A DNA stretch of 59,788 nucleotides from positions 1 to 59,788 of the forward strand of contig JAKZES010000032.1 in NCBI GenBank assembly GCA_022548915.1. Reading direction: 5' to 3'. Origin of the DNA: Verrucomicrobiaceae bacterium E54 (GTDB taxonomy: Bacteria > Verrucomicrobiota > Verrucomicrobiia > Verrucomicrobiales > Akkermansiaceae). Each line of letters opens with the position of its first letter. The first letter of the stretch is position 1. Shown here piece by piece: positions 19,511-28,900 of this stretch. Made by a program: the position numbers and the translations under genes. Under the pieces are notes generated by a model. That model had not been told where the DNA came from, ran no database searches, and saw only the letters and a program-made list of their open reading frames with translations.

Positions 19511-20293
19511 TCACGATGTCTCATCCTCGTCCTCATTCAGCGGAGAGGGAGGAATCTGGGTGAACCACGTTGCCTTGCAGGGCTTCTTCGGATCGCGCCC
19601 GGGATAGAAGATGATGTTGGTTCGGTCCCGGCTGCTGGCCTTGATGCCGGTCCGCAGGAAAAGCCGCGCACTGCCATCCCCTGCCTGATAGAGCGCCTGA
19701 AGGGTGAGCATCCTGCCATCCGTTCCGGGGCCGGCGCGATGCAACCGGGCCTTGCGTGCGGCGAGTTGGAGGGTTTCCTTTCCGACCCGGACCATTACCG
19801 GAATCCCGCAGAGATTCACCAAGCGGAAGCTGCCCTCGGGAAAGGCCGTGCTCGACGCGGGAAGGATGATGGCCTGCGCCTTCTCCCAGTCCTTCCGCTT
19901 GGGATCCCGGTTGAGAAAGATGTCGTAGTGCCCCGAGGTTCCGGGAATCGCGAATTCTCCGAACAGTTCCGGTTCCTCGTCGGGTCCCGCCTCGCCATTG
20001 GCGAACACCCGAAGCTTGCCCGCGCGGACCGGGAGCACCGGGCTCGGACGATTGAGGATCGTGGGAATCGTTTGGAAACCCTTGCGGGTGCGGATCGTCA
20101 GGGTCGATGGAGGTGCCGCCTCCGGATCGAGCGCGATCGCGCGCATGCCCGGCCCATCCCCCTCCCAATACGCGTCGGAATTCGAACCGACTGGAATCAG
20201 TGAAGCGGTGATTGACGAGTCGCTATCCGACCGCTGGGCCAAAGCCGCCGCAGGAATCGACAAGAATGCAAGCGCAAGAAGTCGTCGCCTCAT
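19511..20293 (-). CDS. Small secreted partner of the prepilin-like protein, copy 1
   Basis: The product is 260 aa from ATG 20293, overlapping the stop of the large upstream gene by ATGA. A signal peptide (MRRRLLALAFLSIPAAALAQ) precedes a beta-rich body. The segment FPEGSFRLVNLCGIPVMVRV corresponds closely to FPFGSYQLVNLTKVRLFAKL in the protein at 33750-34472, which follows the second large prepilin-like gene; the two are paralogs. The tail is acidic (NEDEDETS). Position and coupling imply that it works together with the 1182-aa protein, perhaps at the cell surface. The family is otherwise unknown to me. Confidence 0.75.
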   Translation of the reverse strand: MRRRLLALAFLSIPAAALAQRSDSDSSITASLIPVGSNSDAYWEGDGPGMRAIALDPEAAPPSTLTIRTRKGFQTIPTILNRPSPVLPVRAGKLRVFANGEAGPDEEPELFGEFAIPGTSGHYDIFLNRDPKRKDWEKAQAIILPASSTAFPEGSFRLVNLCGIPVMVRVGKETLQLAARKARLHRAGPGTDGRMLTLQALYQAGDGSARLFLRTGIKASSRDRTNIIFYPGRDPKKPCKATWFTQIPPSPLNEDEDETS

Positions 20294-23200
20294 GAGTTGC
20301 TCATTTCCTCAGGAGACAGCCAGCGGAAGGAAACCATCGAGAAACGACGACCGAAACGCAGGTTCGCCTGCGAAAGATCACCGATCCGCGGATTCTCTTG
20401 AGAGTGATCGATCGCGGCTTCGGTCGCATCGTCAGCCGGGTCCACATAGTCCGGCGTGCGACGGACCACGGCCTCGCACCATGCCTTGGCGACCGTGCCA
20501 TCCGGGTTTCTTGCCTCCCCGTAGGTCCGGATGCGGAACGTGTCGCCGCGCACGGTGATCGCCGGTGCGATCGCGGTCAGGACGTCGCCCTGAGTGAAGT
20601 AGCCAGGCAGGCCGTAGAGCACGCTGTCAGGGCGATCCCCTGCGGTGACCACCTGGCCGATGTCCCGGGTGTCGGTGCGCGCGGCCCGGTCGAGCGAGCG
20701 ATTGAACACCCGGGCGCTGACAATGGCCTGGTCGATGGCACCACTCCCGCTGGTGGAGCGATCCTCGACGAGGCGACGGTTGACGAAATCTGCGACCGAG
20801 AGGAACGGCCCGCGTTCCCGCACCTGATCGACGATGGCGTCGGCGAGACGCTCGAGATCGCTGTCCGACAGCGTCCGGAATCCGTTCCAGAGTTCCTCCT
20901 CGCGGACCGAGCGGATCAAGTCCGACCCCGCCATGGCCGGCAGCACCGAGCGGGACAACTGATGGGTGCCGGACGAGACGTTTCCATCAAGTGTCGGCAC
21001 CTCGAGGTCCCGCATCGATCCGAGCAGGGCCGTCCACGCCGCGACCGAGGTGCTGTTGACATTGAAGGCGCCGTCGTTGGCGAGAAACTCGGCGGCACGG
21101 TGGAAGGCCATCGAGGAATCGCTCGCGAGCATCTGCCGGAGCCGATCGACGTTCCAGGCGGATGCGTCATCGTTGAAAACGTAGCGCCCGACCGGCAGCG
21201 GTTCCTCGCCGTCCCAGTCGGATCGGCTGCCATCGAAGGGAATCGAGGAGAGCATGAATCGATCCCACAAGGCCTCGTTGGCCTCGAATGACAGGTCGTA
21301 GATGAGGACTTCTCCGTTGTGACTCTCGGCACCCGTCCCACTCTGGATGAGGTTGTTGAAGACCCATGGTCGGTCGCCCTCCCAGCGCGAGCCGTCGGCG
21401 ATCCGATCCTTGATGGCCGTGGCATCGAGATCCGAATTCATCGTCGCCTGGCTGTGTCCGATCACCAACGAGGGATGCCAGGTGCAGTAGGAAAGCTGCG
21501 CGTGCTGCAGCTGCCCCATCGAGATCACCCCGGTCTCGCGACGAGGAACGTCGTAGATGGTGCAGCGCGCAGGAAGCGAATCGTCGGGAGCCCCGAAGGG
21601 CGACGGCGGGAAGAAGTTCTGGAAGAGCTGGGGATCGGTCGGCTGGCGGAAGTAGATGTGGCTGTCGCTGCCGGGGAACTGCCAGCCGCTGGCAAACGGG
21701 ATGTTGACCCAGTTCCCGTGGTGGAGCAGCCCGCCCCGCAGGTTTGCCGAGGCCATCCACGGCACGGTGTATCGCCCGGCCGGCACCTGCTTGCCCGTGG
21801 CGACATGCTCGGACTCGTCGTCGAACCAGATCATCCGGACTCCCCTTCTCCACAGCCGCGGCGGACGCCGGTTGTCGAGGACACCGATGTCCTGGGCTCC
21901 CGGGCGAAACTCGCGGAAAGGCGTGCCGTTGTTGGACGGATGGTTGTTCTTCTCAGCGCCGTACCACTTGTGATAGCGATTGAGGCCCCAATTCTGGCAG
22001 AGAAAATGTCCGACTCGCGGGAAACCGCTGTCGCTGTCGAGGTCCTGATAGCTGATCGAGCCCGGGTTCCCGTCGACCTGATAGACGATGAACTCATCGC
22101 TGAAGCCCGGCGTGGCGTAGAAGCTGTTCATGTCGGCGGAGAACCCGTAGGGCTGGTTACGGTTCGACGGGGTTTCCGGGGGAACCGGCACCGTGCTGTC
22201 CCAATAAAAGTTCTCGACGCCCGGAATCTGCTCGGCGGTCAGCACATTGGACGAGTAATCCTGCGGATCGAAGGCCACCGCCTTGCCGAAAAGCTTCGTC
22301 CCCGCCGAAGCCTCCACCGAAGGGGTGAAGACCTTCGTCTCACCGGGGGCCAGCTCCGTCGGCTCGGTGACAAACCCGAGGAAGCCCTCCGTCGGCCTGC
22401 CGCACATGTCGTCGAAGTAGAAGCGGTTGCCCCGGCTGTCGATCCGCGTGCCCCGCGCCGAGAAGCCGCCGTAGAGGGGATGGGAGAGCAGCACCACATA
22501 CTCCTTGGCCGCGAGGGTGACGTTGAAGGGATTCCACAGGATCAGCCGTGGATAGATGTGTCCGCGCATGTAGTCGGTGGGTGCCCCATTGACCGAGTAG
22601 GGCGAAAAGTCCCATCCCAGTGAGGCCTCGATCACGACCGGTTGAATGGCGGGCTCGGTCGCGTTGACAAGGTCCCTCACAGGCCCCGACACCGAGCCCG
22701 GAATATCCATCCTCTTTGTCACCGGCGGACGTGGCTCGATCACGGCAGGACCCGCATCGCGGTCGAGTTCGTTCGCGAGGTCGGCCCAGGCCTTCAGGAT
22801 GCCGAAGCGCGGGCTGGTCATGCGGTGGTGCTCGCCGGGGAGGATCACGTCATCCTCCCGAAGTCCGGCAAGATCGGCACTGGCGGGGATGTCTCCAAGG
22901 GCGAGAAAAGTCGACAAATCCTGCTTGAGACCACTCCGCTTCACATCGACGAAGAGCCCGCGGGCGTGGGAGGTGAGGTGATGCCCGAGCCCCGAAAGCT
23001 CGCCCTGTATCTGATCGCCGCCGGCTAGCGGGAGTAAGGCGGCAGTAGCGAGGCTGACGACCGACTCGAGCTGGCTGTCCGGCAGATCGGCATGACCTGC
23101 CAGAAGCGCGGAGCCGCCGCCGGGAGCGAACGTTTCGAAGTCGAAATCCTGCGAGGCTACGCGCGACGCGACAGGATTGGTCCCGGCGTTCCGGTCCGGG

Positions 23201-23838
23201 AGCGACACGAGCGCCTTCTGGTTTTCGTCCGAAACCCACCAGCCCAGGCGATCGTTCTCACCCAGCTTGACCGGTGGCACCGAGACGCGGTCGGACTCAT
23301 CCTCGGCCGCCACCAGGGGAATCCATGAGTCCTCCGGAGTTGTGTCGGGGGCGGCATTCCCGCTCACCAGCCATTCAAGCACGCCTGGCCGTTCAACGAC
23401 GCGGCCACTTTCGCCCACTCGACTGTCGGTCAGGTAAAGGTCGCTGTCGTGGTGATCAACGACGGAGAGTCCGGGCTCACCGGTGCCGAGGTCCTCGTCA
23501 GGCCGGGTCTTCCACACGCCGGTCCAGTGGGCATTGGGAGTGTCTTCGGCCAAAAGATCGGCATCGGCAGTGATCCGGGTGTCGGGTCCTGCGGCCTTCT
23601 GCAATTGACCAATGGCCATCACCAGCGCGAGGCGGGCATTGGCCCGGGCCTCGGCCATCGCACTACCACTCGCCGAAGCACGAAGGGTGACGGTCGAAAG
23701 CGAAAGAAGCCCGATGGCGAGCATCGAAAGCAGAACCATCAGGGAAATGGTGACCACCAAGGCAAAGCCTCGCGGCGAGCGAGTCCGCTCGATTGCCGGA
23801 CCCGGGGACAGGCGCTTGAGTGGTGGATGGTTCGTCAT
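20290..23838 (-). CDS. Large prepilin-like protein, Verru_Chthon cassette A type, copy 1
   Basis: The product is 1182 aa. After a short basic leader (...RTRSPRG) comes FALVVTISLMVLLSMLAIGLL, a type IV pilin-like N-methylation helix. The helix continues into ARANARLALVMAIGQLQKAAGPD, as in the Verru_Chthon cassette A proteins of Verrucomicrobiota. The large extracellular part contains FNVNSTSVAAW, VRERGPFLSVADFVNRRL (reminiscent of GspK-type pseudopilins) and a conserved end, RRFSMVSFRWLSPEE. It is probably assembled by a type IV pilus or type II secretion-like machine not in the window. It is followed by, and overlaps, its small secreted partner. A paralog lies at 30002-33715. Cassette members B, C and D are absent nearby. 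Confidence 0.82.
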   Translation of the reverse strand: MTNHPPLKRLSPGPAIERTRSPRGFALVVTISLMVLLSMLAIGLLSLSTVTLRASASGSAMAEARANARLALVMAIGQLQKAAGPDTRITADADLLAEDTPNAHWTGVWKTRPDEDLGTGEPGLSVVDHHDSDLYLTDSRVGESGRVVERPGVLEWLVSGNAAPDTTPEDSWIPLVAAEDESDRVSVPPVKLGENDRLGWWVSDENQKALVSLPDRNAGTNPVASRVASQDFDFETFAPGGGSALLAGHADLPDSQLESVVSLATAALLPLAGGDQIQGELSGLGHHLTSHARGLFVDVKRSGLKQDLSTFLALGDIPASADLAGLREDDVILPGEHHRMTSPRFGILKAWADLANELDRDAGPAVIEPRPPVTKRMDIPGSVSGPVRDLVNATEPAIQPVVIEASLGWDFSPYSVNGAPTDYMRGHIYPRLILWNPFNVTLAAKEYVVLLSHPLYGGFSARGTRIDSRGNRFYFDDMCGRPTEGFLGFVTEPTELAPGETKVFTPSVEASAGTKLFGKAVAFDPQDYSSNVLTAEQIPGVENFYWDSTVPVPPETPSNRNQPYGFSADMNSFYATPGFSDEFIVYQVDGNPGSISYQDLDSDSGFPRVGHFLCQNWGLNRYHKWYGAEKNNHPSNNGTPFREFRPGAQDIGVLDNRRPPRLWRRGVRMIWFDDESEHVATGKQVPAGRYTVPWMASANLRGGLLHHGNWVNIPFASGWQFPGSDSHIYFRQPTDPQLFQNFFPPSPFGAPDDSLPARCTIYDVPRRETGVISMGQLQHAQLSYCTWHPSLVIGHSQATMNSDLDATAIKDRIADGSRWEGDRPWVFNNLIQSGTGAESHNGEVLIYDLSFEANEALWDRFMLSSIPFDGSRSDWDGEEPLPVGRYVFNDDASAWNVDRLRQMLASDSSMAFHRAAEFLANDGAFNVNSTSVAAWTALLGSMRDLEVPTLDGNVSSGTHQLSRSVLPAMAGSDLIRSVREEELWNGFRTLSDSDLERLADAIVDQVRERGPFLSVADFVNRRLVEDRSTSGSGAIDQAIVSARVFNRSLDRAARTDTRDIGQVVTAGDRPDSVLYGLPGYFTQGDVLTAIAPAITVRGDTFRIRTYGEARNPDGTVAKAWCEAVVRRTPDYVDPADDATEAAIDHSQENPRIGDLSQANLRFGRRFSMVSFRWLSPEEMSNS

Positions 23839-23883
23839 TGCGGCGTCTGTGGGAATCTTGACTTGTCTATGCTTTACTCACAA

Positions 23884-23897
23884 ATTGTAGTTACAAT
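23884..23897. promoter_or_regulatory. Palindrome, possible operator
   Basis: ATTGTA-GT-TACAAT is a perfect 6-bp inverted repeat with a 2-nt centre, about 46 nt upstream of the start codon of the large prepilin-like gene in the AT-rich leader. The shape fits a dimeric regulator site; the regulator is unknown. Confidence 0.4.
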
Positions 23898-23922
23898 GTA
23901 AACAACACTCAAGAAGTTAGAG

Positions 23923-24012
23923 TCAGAGATTGAATGTCGAACGCCCCCGGGCACTTGTGCGCTTGGTGGTCGTTTCGGATGGCTTCGTCGAAGGTGAAAA
24001 GGGCTTGCTCAT
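23923..24012 (-). CDS. Possible 29-aa leader peptide
   Basis: The frame starts at ATG 24012 and reads MSKPFSPSTKPSETTTKRTS and onward to a TGA at 23923. GGGAG lies 8 nt upstream, inside the palindrome ACTCCCGGGAGT (24020-24031). The peptide is Ser/Thr/Lys-rich without similarity that I recognise. It lies in the leader of the prepilin-like gene, so it could be a regulatory upstream frame or chance. Confidence 0.25.
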   Translation of the reverse strand: MSKPFSPSTKPSETTTKRTSARGRSTFNL

Positions 24013-24088
24013 TGCAGTGACTCCCGGGAGTGGTTTGGCCGAATCCCGCAGATCGTTTTAGCGTTTTGGCTTTGATAAAGTTCTTAAC

Positions 24089-24118
24089 ATCATACACCGG
24101 AAAGCCCAAAGAAGTCGA
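24089..24118 (-). promoter_or_regulatory. Candidate sigma-70 promoter
   Basis: On the minus strand TCGACT (24118-24113) and TATGAT (24094-24089) are 18 nt apart, with 4/6 and 5/6 matches to consensus. Transcription from here would give a leader of about 240 nt for the large prepilin-like gene. Confidence 0.4.
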
Positions 24119-24239
24119 CTTTTAAGGGTGTAAATCATGTCTTTTCCGGCAAAATCGTGCCCAAGGATGGGTGTTCGAGCCCCGGGGGCTTCCATGCCCC
24201 TCCTTTCCGGACCGAACCGTCCCGAACCTGGGCCTGCCC

Positions 24240-25157
24240 TCAGGATTCCGCCCCGAACCAGTTCTTCGCCACCAGGAACATCATCGCCGGAAACTCGTCG
24301 AGACGGCGGCGCAGGTAATCGATCGCCATCGGCCAACCCAGCGCGAACGGCACATACTGGCGCACGATGCAACCCCGCTGCCGCAACTCTTCCGTGATCC
24401 TCTCCCGCGGAACGCCGTAGAGGGTCTGGATCTCGAAGCGTTCGGGACCGTGGCACTCCAGCACCCGGTCGACGAAGCGACGGATCCACTTCTCGTCGTG
24501 GGTGCCGAATTCGACGTAGTGGCCTCGCTCGAGCAGTCGCTCCCCGAACTCCAACATGCGCGACTTCATCTCCTCCTTGTTGGAAAGCGCCACCTCCGCG
24601 GGTTCCTGATAGATGCCGATCACCAACCGGACCCGTGAACCGGGCGGCAACCGGTCGAGATCGTCCCCGGTGCGCCGCAGCCGGGTCTGCAACACGGTGC
24701 CGACATGCGTGTGTCCGGCCTCGTGGAGTTCATGGACAAGGTCGAGGGTGAAGTCGGTCCAGTGCCGGCTTTCCATGTCGATGGTCAGCGCGACCCCCCT
24801 CTCTCGGGCGGCGGCGGCGATCACCCGCGCGGCCTCGGCCGATCCCGCGGCGTGCCCACCATCCTCCAGCGGATCGGTCGTGAAACTCGAAAGCTTGAGC
24901 GAGAGCGACGGCCGGCTCGCAGGATCTGGAAAACGCGAAGCGACCGCATCGATCATCTCAAGATAGGTCGCCTGATTGCGCTCGGCGATCTCCGGCGTCT
25001 CGATCGCCTCGGCCAGCAGGTCGAGGGTTGATGCCACCCCCCGTTCCTGCAGGGCTTCGGCGACTTGGAGCGCCCGTTCAATACTGTCACCCGCAACATA
25101 GGGCCGAGCGAAGAACCTCACCAGCGGCGACGGGATCAGGCGAACCAAGGGATTCAC
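24240..25157 (-). CDS. Proline dehydrogenase, monofunctional
   Basis: The product is 305 aa from GTG 25157, overlapping the stop of the PIG-L gene as GTGA. It shows the FAD-binding TIM barrel of proline dehydrogenases: SLKLSSF, TIDMESRHWTDFTLDL, RLVIGIYQEP, VEFGTHDEKW, FEIQTLYGV, and the terminal RQYVPFALGWPMAIDYLRRRL with the substrate-binding YLRRR motif. It oxidises proline to pyrroline-5-carboxylate. It is the monofunctional type, without the PutA dehydrogenase domain, and no P5C dehydrogenase gene is adjacent. It is the last gene of the operon with the PIG-L deacetylase and the sialidase/hexosaminidase. Confidence 0.93.
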   Translation of the reverse strand: MNPLVRLIPSPLVRFFARPYVAGDSIERALQVAEALQERGVASTLDLLAEAIETPEIAERNQATYLEMIDAVASRFPDPASRPSLSLKLSSFTTDPLEDGGHAAGSAEAARVIAAAARERGVALTIDMESRHWTDFTLDLVHELHEAGHTHVGTVLQTRLRRTGDDLDRLPPGSRVRLVIGIYQEPAEVALSNKEEMKSRMLEFGERLLERGHYVEFGTHDEKWIRRFVDRVLECHGPERFEIQTLYGVPRERITEELRQRGCIVRQYVPFALGWPMAIDYLRRRLDEFPAMMFLVAKNWFGAES

Positions 25158-25969
25158 GGCAGGATTGAATGGGAGCGTCCGGACCTTGCCAACTTCAATT
25201 CGGAGAAACGCTGCAACTCCATCATCGCTGTCTCCGGCCCCGGTCGGTCGGGCGATACCAGCGGCGCTTCCAACAGCGCGAACCCCTCGGCATACGCCTC
25301 CCCGACTTCACCTCCGATCTCCCGGTTCACGCCGAGAATTCGCTCATCAAAACCGATGCCGCGGCTCCGCAGGTTCCTCTCGTGTTGGGAGCGGTGACAC
25401 CGCAGCAGCTCCGCCTTCCACGCCGCCTTCTCCTGATCGAAGACCGTGACCAGGTCGAGCCGCATGCCGAGCGTCTTCGGGTCGCGCACCAGCAGGGCCA
25501 AGGGCTTCGCTTCCCGCCCGTTCCGCCAACACTCGAAGTAGCGGAAGGTCCGGCGGTGATCGGCGTTGCTGTCCCTGCCATGGGGCAACACCACGGCCTC
25601 CGGCCCGACCCGGTCGAGGATGGCGCGGACCCGCGACTCGTTGCCGCGATCGTCCCGCATGTGGCCCTGCTCGTCCTCGGGAAGGCGATGAAATCGCAAA
25701 CTGTTCTCCGGCAACCCGAACCGCCGGCAACTTTCCCGCTGCTCTTCTTCACGCGCCGCGGTCTTGGCTTCCCAGCCATCGGCAAAGACGTCCTCCACGC
25801 CGCTCGCACCACCGGTGAGAACCTCGAGAAACAACTCGCAGCCACGCTCTAACAAGCACCGCATGGTCACGGCCACCACCTCGAAGTCATCCGGATGCGG
25901 CGCCAGCACCAGCCAGCGGCGTGGGGCGTCCCACGGACCCGCATCGATTCCGAACCTCGCGACCTTCAC
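25154..25969 (-). CDS. PIG-L/LmbE-family deacetylase
   Basis: The product is 271 aa from GTG 25969, overlapping the stop of the upstream glycosidase gene as GTGA. The metal site is visible as APHPDDFE near residue 25 and HGRDSNADHRRTF near residue 150, giving the HPDD...HxxxH pattern of LmbE-like zinc deacetylases. These remove N-acetyl groups from GlcNAc-type substrates. No signal peptide is seen, so it should act in the cytoplasm. Its coupling to a secreted sialidase/hexosaminidase suggests a role in handling released amino sugars; that is inference. Confidence 0.88.
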   Translation of the reverse strand: MKVARFGIDAGPWDAPRRWLVLAPHPDDFEVVAVTMRCLLERGCELFLEVLTGGASGVEDVFADGWEAKTAAREEEQRESCRRFGLPENSLRFHRLPEDEQGHMRDDRGNESRVRAILDRVGPEAVVLPHGRDSNADHRRTFRYFECWRNGREAKPLALLVRDPKTLGMRLDLVTVFDQEKAAWKAELLRCHRSQHERNLRSRGIGFDERILGVNREIGGEVGEAYAEGFALLEAPLVSPDRPGPETAMMELQRFSELKLARSGRSHSILP

Positions 25970-28900
25970 GGCTCGATCTTCAGGTCATCTTCCAGCGGAA
26001 GAAAGGTGAACATCCACTTCCAGCCCTTCGAGGTTTTCGGCGCCTTCACGAGCACGCGGTTCCAGCCCTTGTCGAGCTTCACCAGGGCAGGCTCGCGATA
26101 GGCGTAGCCCTCGTTCACGAACGGCCGCTCGTCCCGTGCGGTTTTTGCCGGCATGTACCCTTCGTTCTCCCAGCGGGGCGGCTCGAGCTCCTCGCCGTTC
26201 ACCCACACCCGCCCGTCCTCGTGGCTCCACTTGCCGGAGATCATCGGCCCGGCGCGGCGGTCCGAGGTCGAAGGTGTGTTGAAACCGATCCAACACGGGA
26301 TTTCCCGCGCCTCGTCCGACCAGACTCGGGTTTCGGCGTAGGCCGTCCCTTCCGTGGGAGCGCCGGGAAGCACGCCTCCCAGCCCGAAGAAGTTCCTGAA
26401 GTGAATTGTGCCGCCCGCGACCTCGAACGGTTCATACGAAATCCCCTCATGCACGACCGGGCCGAGCCGCTCCATCGACTCGGGAGGAAACGTCTTCGTC
26501 GTATCTCCCCCGTGCGGGAACGGCCCGATGACCCGCCATCGCATCGAGGTCTGGGCATGATAGGGAAACGGCCACTCGCGCGCCAGTCGGCGACCGACCG
26601 TCAAGAGGTCGCGCTCGAAGAGCCGGTAGGGTTCCAGCCGCGGATCGCCCGGCGAGGGAAGCTGCGACCACAAATCCGGATGATCCTCCGGCAACCCGCG
26701 CCAGAAGCGCTCCGCCGCCGCCACCATCGCCGGCAGCACCGGGCTTTGCGTGTAGATGTTTTCCTCGCCACCGGTGTTGATGTCCGGCCAATGGCAGAGG
26801 ATGGCCCCCAGTGCCTGACCATCGCCTTCCGGCCGCCAGCACGGCTGCCAGTAGAAGGCGTGCGGCGGACCATCGAGGAAATCCATGTGGTTCACGTAGT
26901 TCACCGCCGAGTCGATAAACCTGACCCCCGGTGCCGGCTTCCCCTTCGCCCAGAGCTGCGTAATGCACTCGGCATCCGGCAGCCCGCCCGGCCGCCACAC
27001 GACCACCTCGAGCCCGTGCCCGCGGAGCACCTCCACCATCTTCGGCAGGAAGGCCGCGTTCGTGATCCGCACCTCGTCCGAGCCGAGGTGAAAGCGCGGG
27101 ATCGACACGCCCTCCTTGCGCAGCGGCACGATCACCTCGTCACAGAACTCGTCGAGCAGGTCGGCACAGATCTCCATCCCGCGCGGGTCCTGCATGCCGA
27201 AACCGAAGGCCGTGTTGAAATACTCGCTGTGGCCCGGCATGTCGATCTCGGGCAGCACTTCCACGCCGAGCGCATGGGCCTTGCGGAACAACCCACGGAT
27301 CTGCTCGAAGGTGTAGAAGCGCCCCGGCTGGCGGGTCTGACGGTAGGACGACTTTTCATTCAGCACCGGATGCCGCTTCGACTCGATGCGGTAGCCCGGG
27401 TAATCGGTCAGGTGCCAGTGGAAGACGTTCATCTTGAGCGAGGCCATCGTCCCGATGAAGCGCTCGATCGTTTCGACCTCCTGGAAGTTCCGACCGACAT
27501 CGTGCATGAACCCGCGCACCGGAAAGGCCGGCCAGTCGTGGACGTGGACGAAGGGCAGCTCGCCCTCGGCCGTCAGTTGCTGGAGGGTGGAAAGGCCGCG
27601 CAGCAGGCCGAGATCGCTCGCTCCAACCAAGCGCACGCCGCTCTCGTCGACCGCCATTTCATACGCCTCCGATCCACCGGCCACCGGCCCCAGGAAAACC
27701 GCCAGCTCCACCTCACCCACGGGCATGCGATCTAACAGACGAGAGGCCCGGCCAAGATCCCCCGAAGCCTTCACCGACCACCCCCCGGGCTCGAGCTTTC
27801 CCCCACCCCACTCGATCTCGCGCGGCAGGGGCACCAGGGTCGCGGGGGCATTCCGACGCGCGCCACTGCCGGGATCGAAGGCACCCCCCTCGTCCCTTTC
27901 GAGTAGCTCGTCCACCGGGATGCGCAGGAAGTAGATCTCCACGGGACCCTCGTAGAGAATCCCAAGGTGGGCGTCGTCCGCCGGTGCCAGGCAGGAGTAA
28001 CCCGCACCGCTCCGCTTGTCGTAGAGCGTGTGCATCGACTCCGGCCAGCTCATCCCCAGGTCCTCGGAAACCTTGACCGTCATCGTGTGTCGGCCGCTCG
28101 TCGTCGCCGGGTTGGAAAAGAACAGGGTTTCGTCCCCGCCCGGCACGTCCCACTTCAACAGGCTCGCCATGCAGATGCTTTCCGGCAGTGCCTTGCGGTC
28201 AGTCGGGTGAAGCTGCCAGCTTGCCCCGAGGTCCTTCGTCGTCGCCACCGTCCGCGAACCGCCACGATTGTCGCGGCAGTTGATCATGATCACCCCGTCT
28301 TCCAGCTCCACCAGTTGCGCCTCGGTGGTGTCGCTCTTCACGCCGGTGCCGATTTTCCAGGTTTCCCCGCGGTCCTTCGACCAGATCATGGTCGACCACG
28401 GCTTGCCGTCGGCCGCGCGGTATTGTGCGGGAAACACGAGAGTCCCATCCTTCATGGTGATTCCGGTTCCCGGGCCGTTGAGCAACAACCTCCAGGCCGG
28501 GTCCTTGACCTCCCGGGTGATGTTGCGCGGCTTCGACCAGGTCCTGCCGTCGTCGTCGCTGTGGACCATGACGAGCTGACCCGTCTCGTCCGGCTCCAGC
28601 CCCGGCCCGGATCCGTGCCATGCGCGATTGCCATGACTCCAGAGGGCCGCGATCCAGATCCGCCCGGTCACGCGATCGACGAACACGCAGGGGTCGCCCA
28701 CGCCGTCGCCACCACCCGGGCCCATGTCCATCGCCACCCGCATCGGCTCCCAAGAGCGGCCCCCGTCGGTCGAGCGCGAGGCGCCCACGTCAATGTTCCC
28801 GGGCAGGTCGCGACCGCCGTCGTAACGAATGTCATAAACCGCAATCAGCGTGCCCTCCTTGGTTCGAACCATGCCGGGAATCCGGTAGGCCTTCGACCCG

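Larger units (their letters stand above)
23839..24239 (-). other. Long AT-rich leader/intergenic region
   Basis: About 400 nt separate the prepilin-like gene from proline dehydrogenase. The part from about 23865 to 24135 is clearly richer in A+T than the flanks. It holds a possible minus-strand promoter, a 29-codon reading frame with its own ribosome site, and two perfect palindromes. Nearer the proline dehydrogenase stop is a GC palindrome (AGCCCC-C-GGGGCT near 24178) without a clear U-tract. No protein gene can be confirmed. Confidence 0.6.

Noticed and set aside
23909..24109. A 66-codon minus-strand frame in the AT-rich leader
   Set aside because: No ribosome site or similarity; a shorter frame with a better ribosome site overlaps it.
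24165..24185. tRNA-like GTTCGAGCCC segment
   Set aside because: No acceptor, D or anticodon arms can be folded around it.
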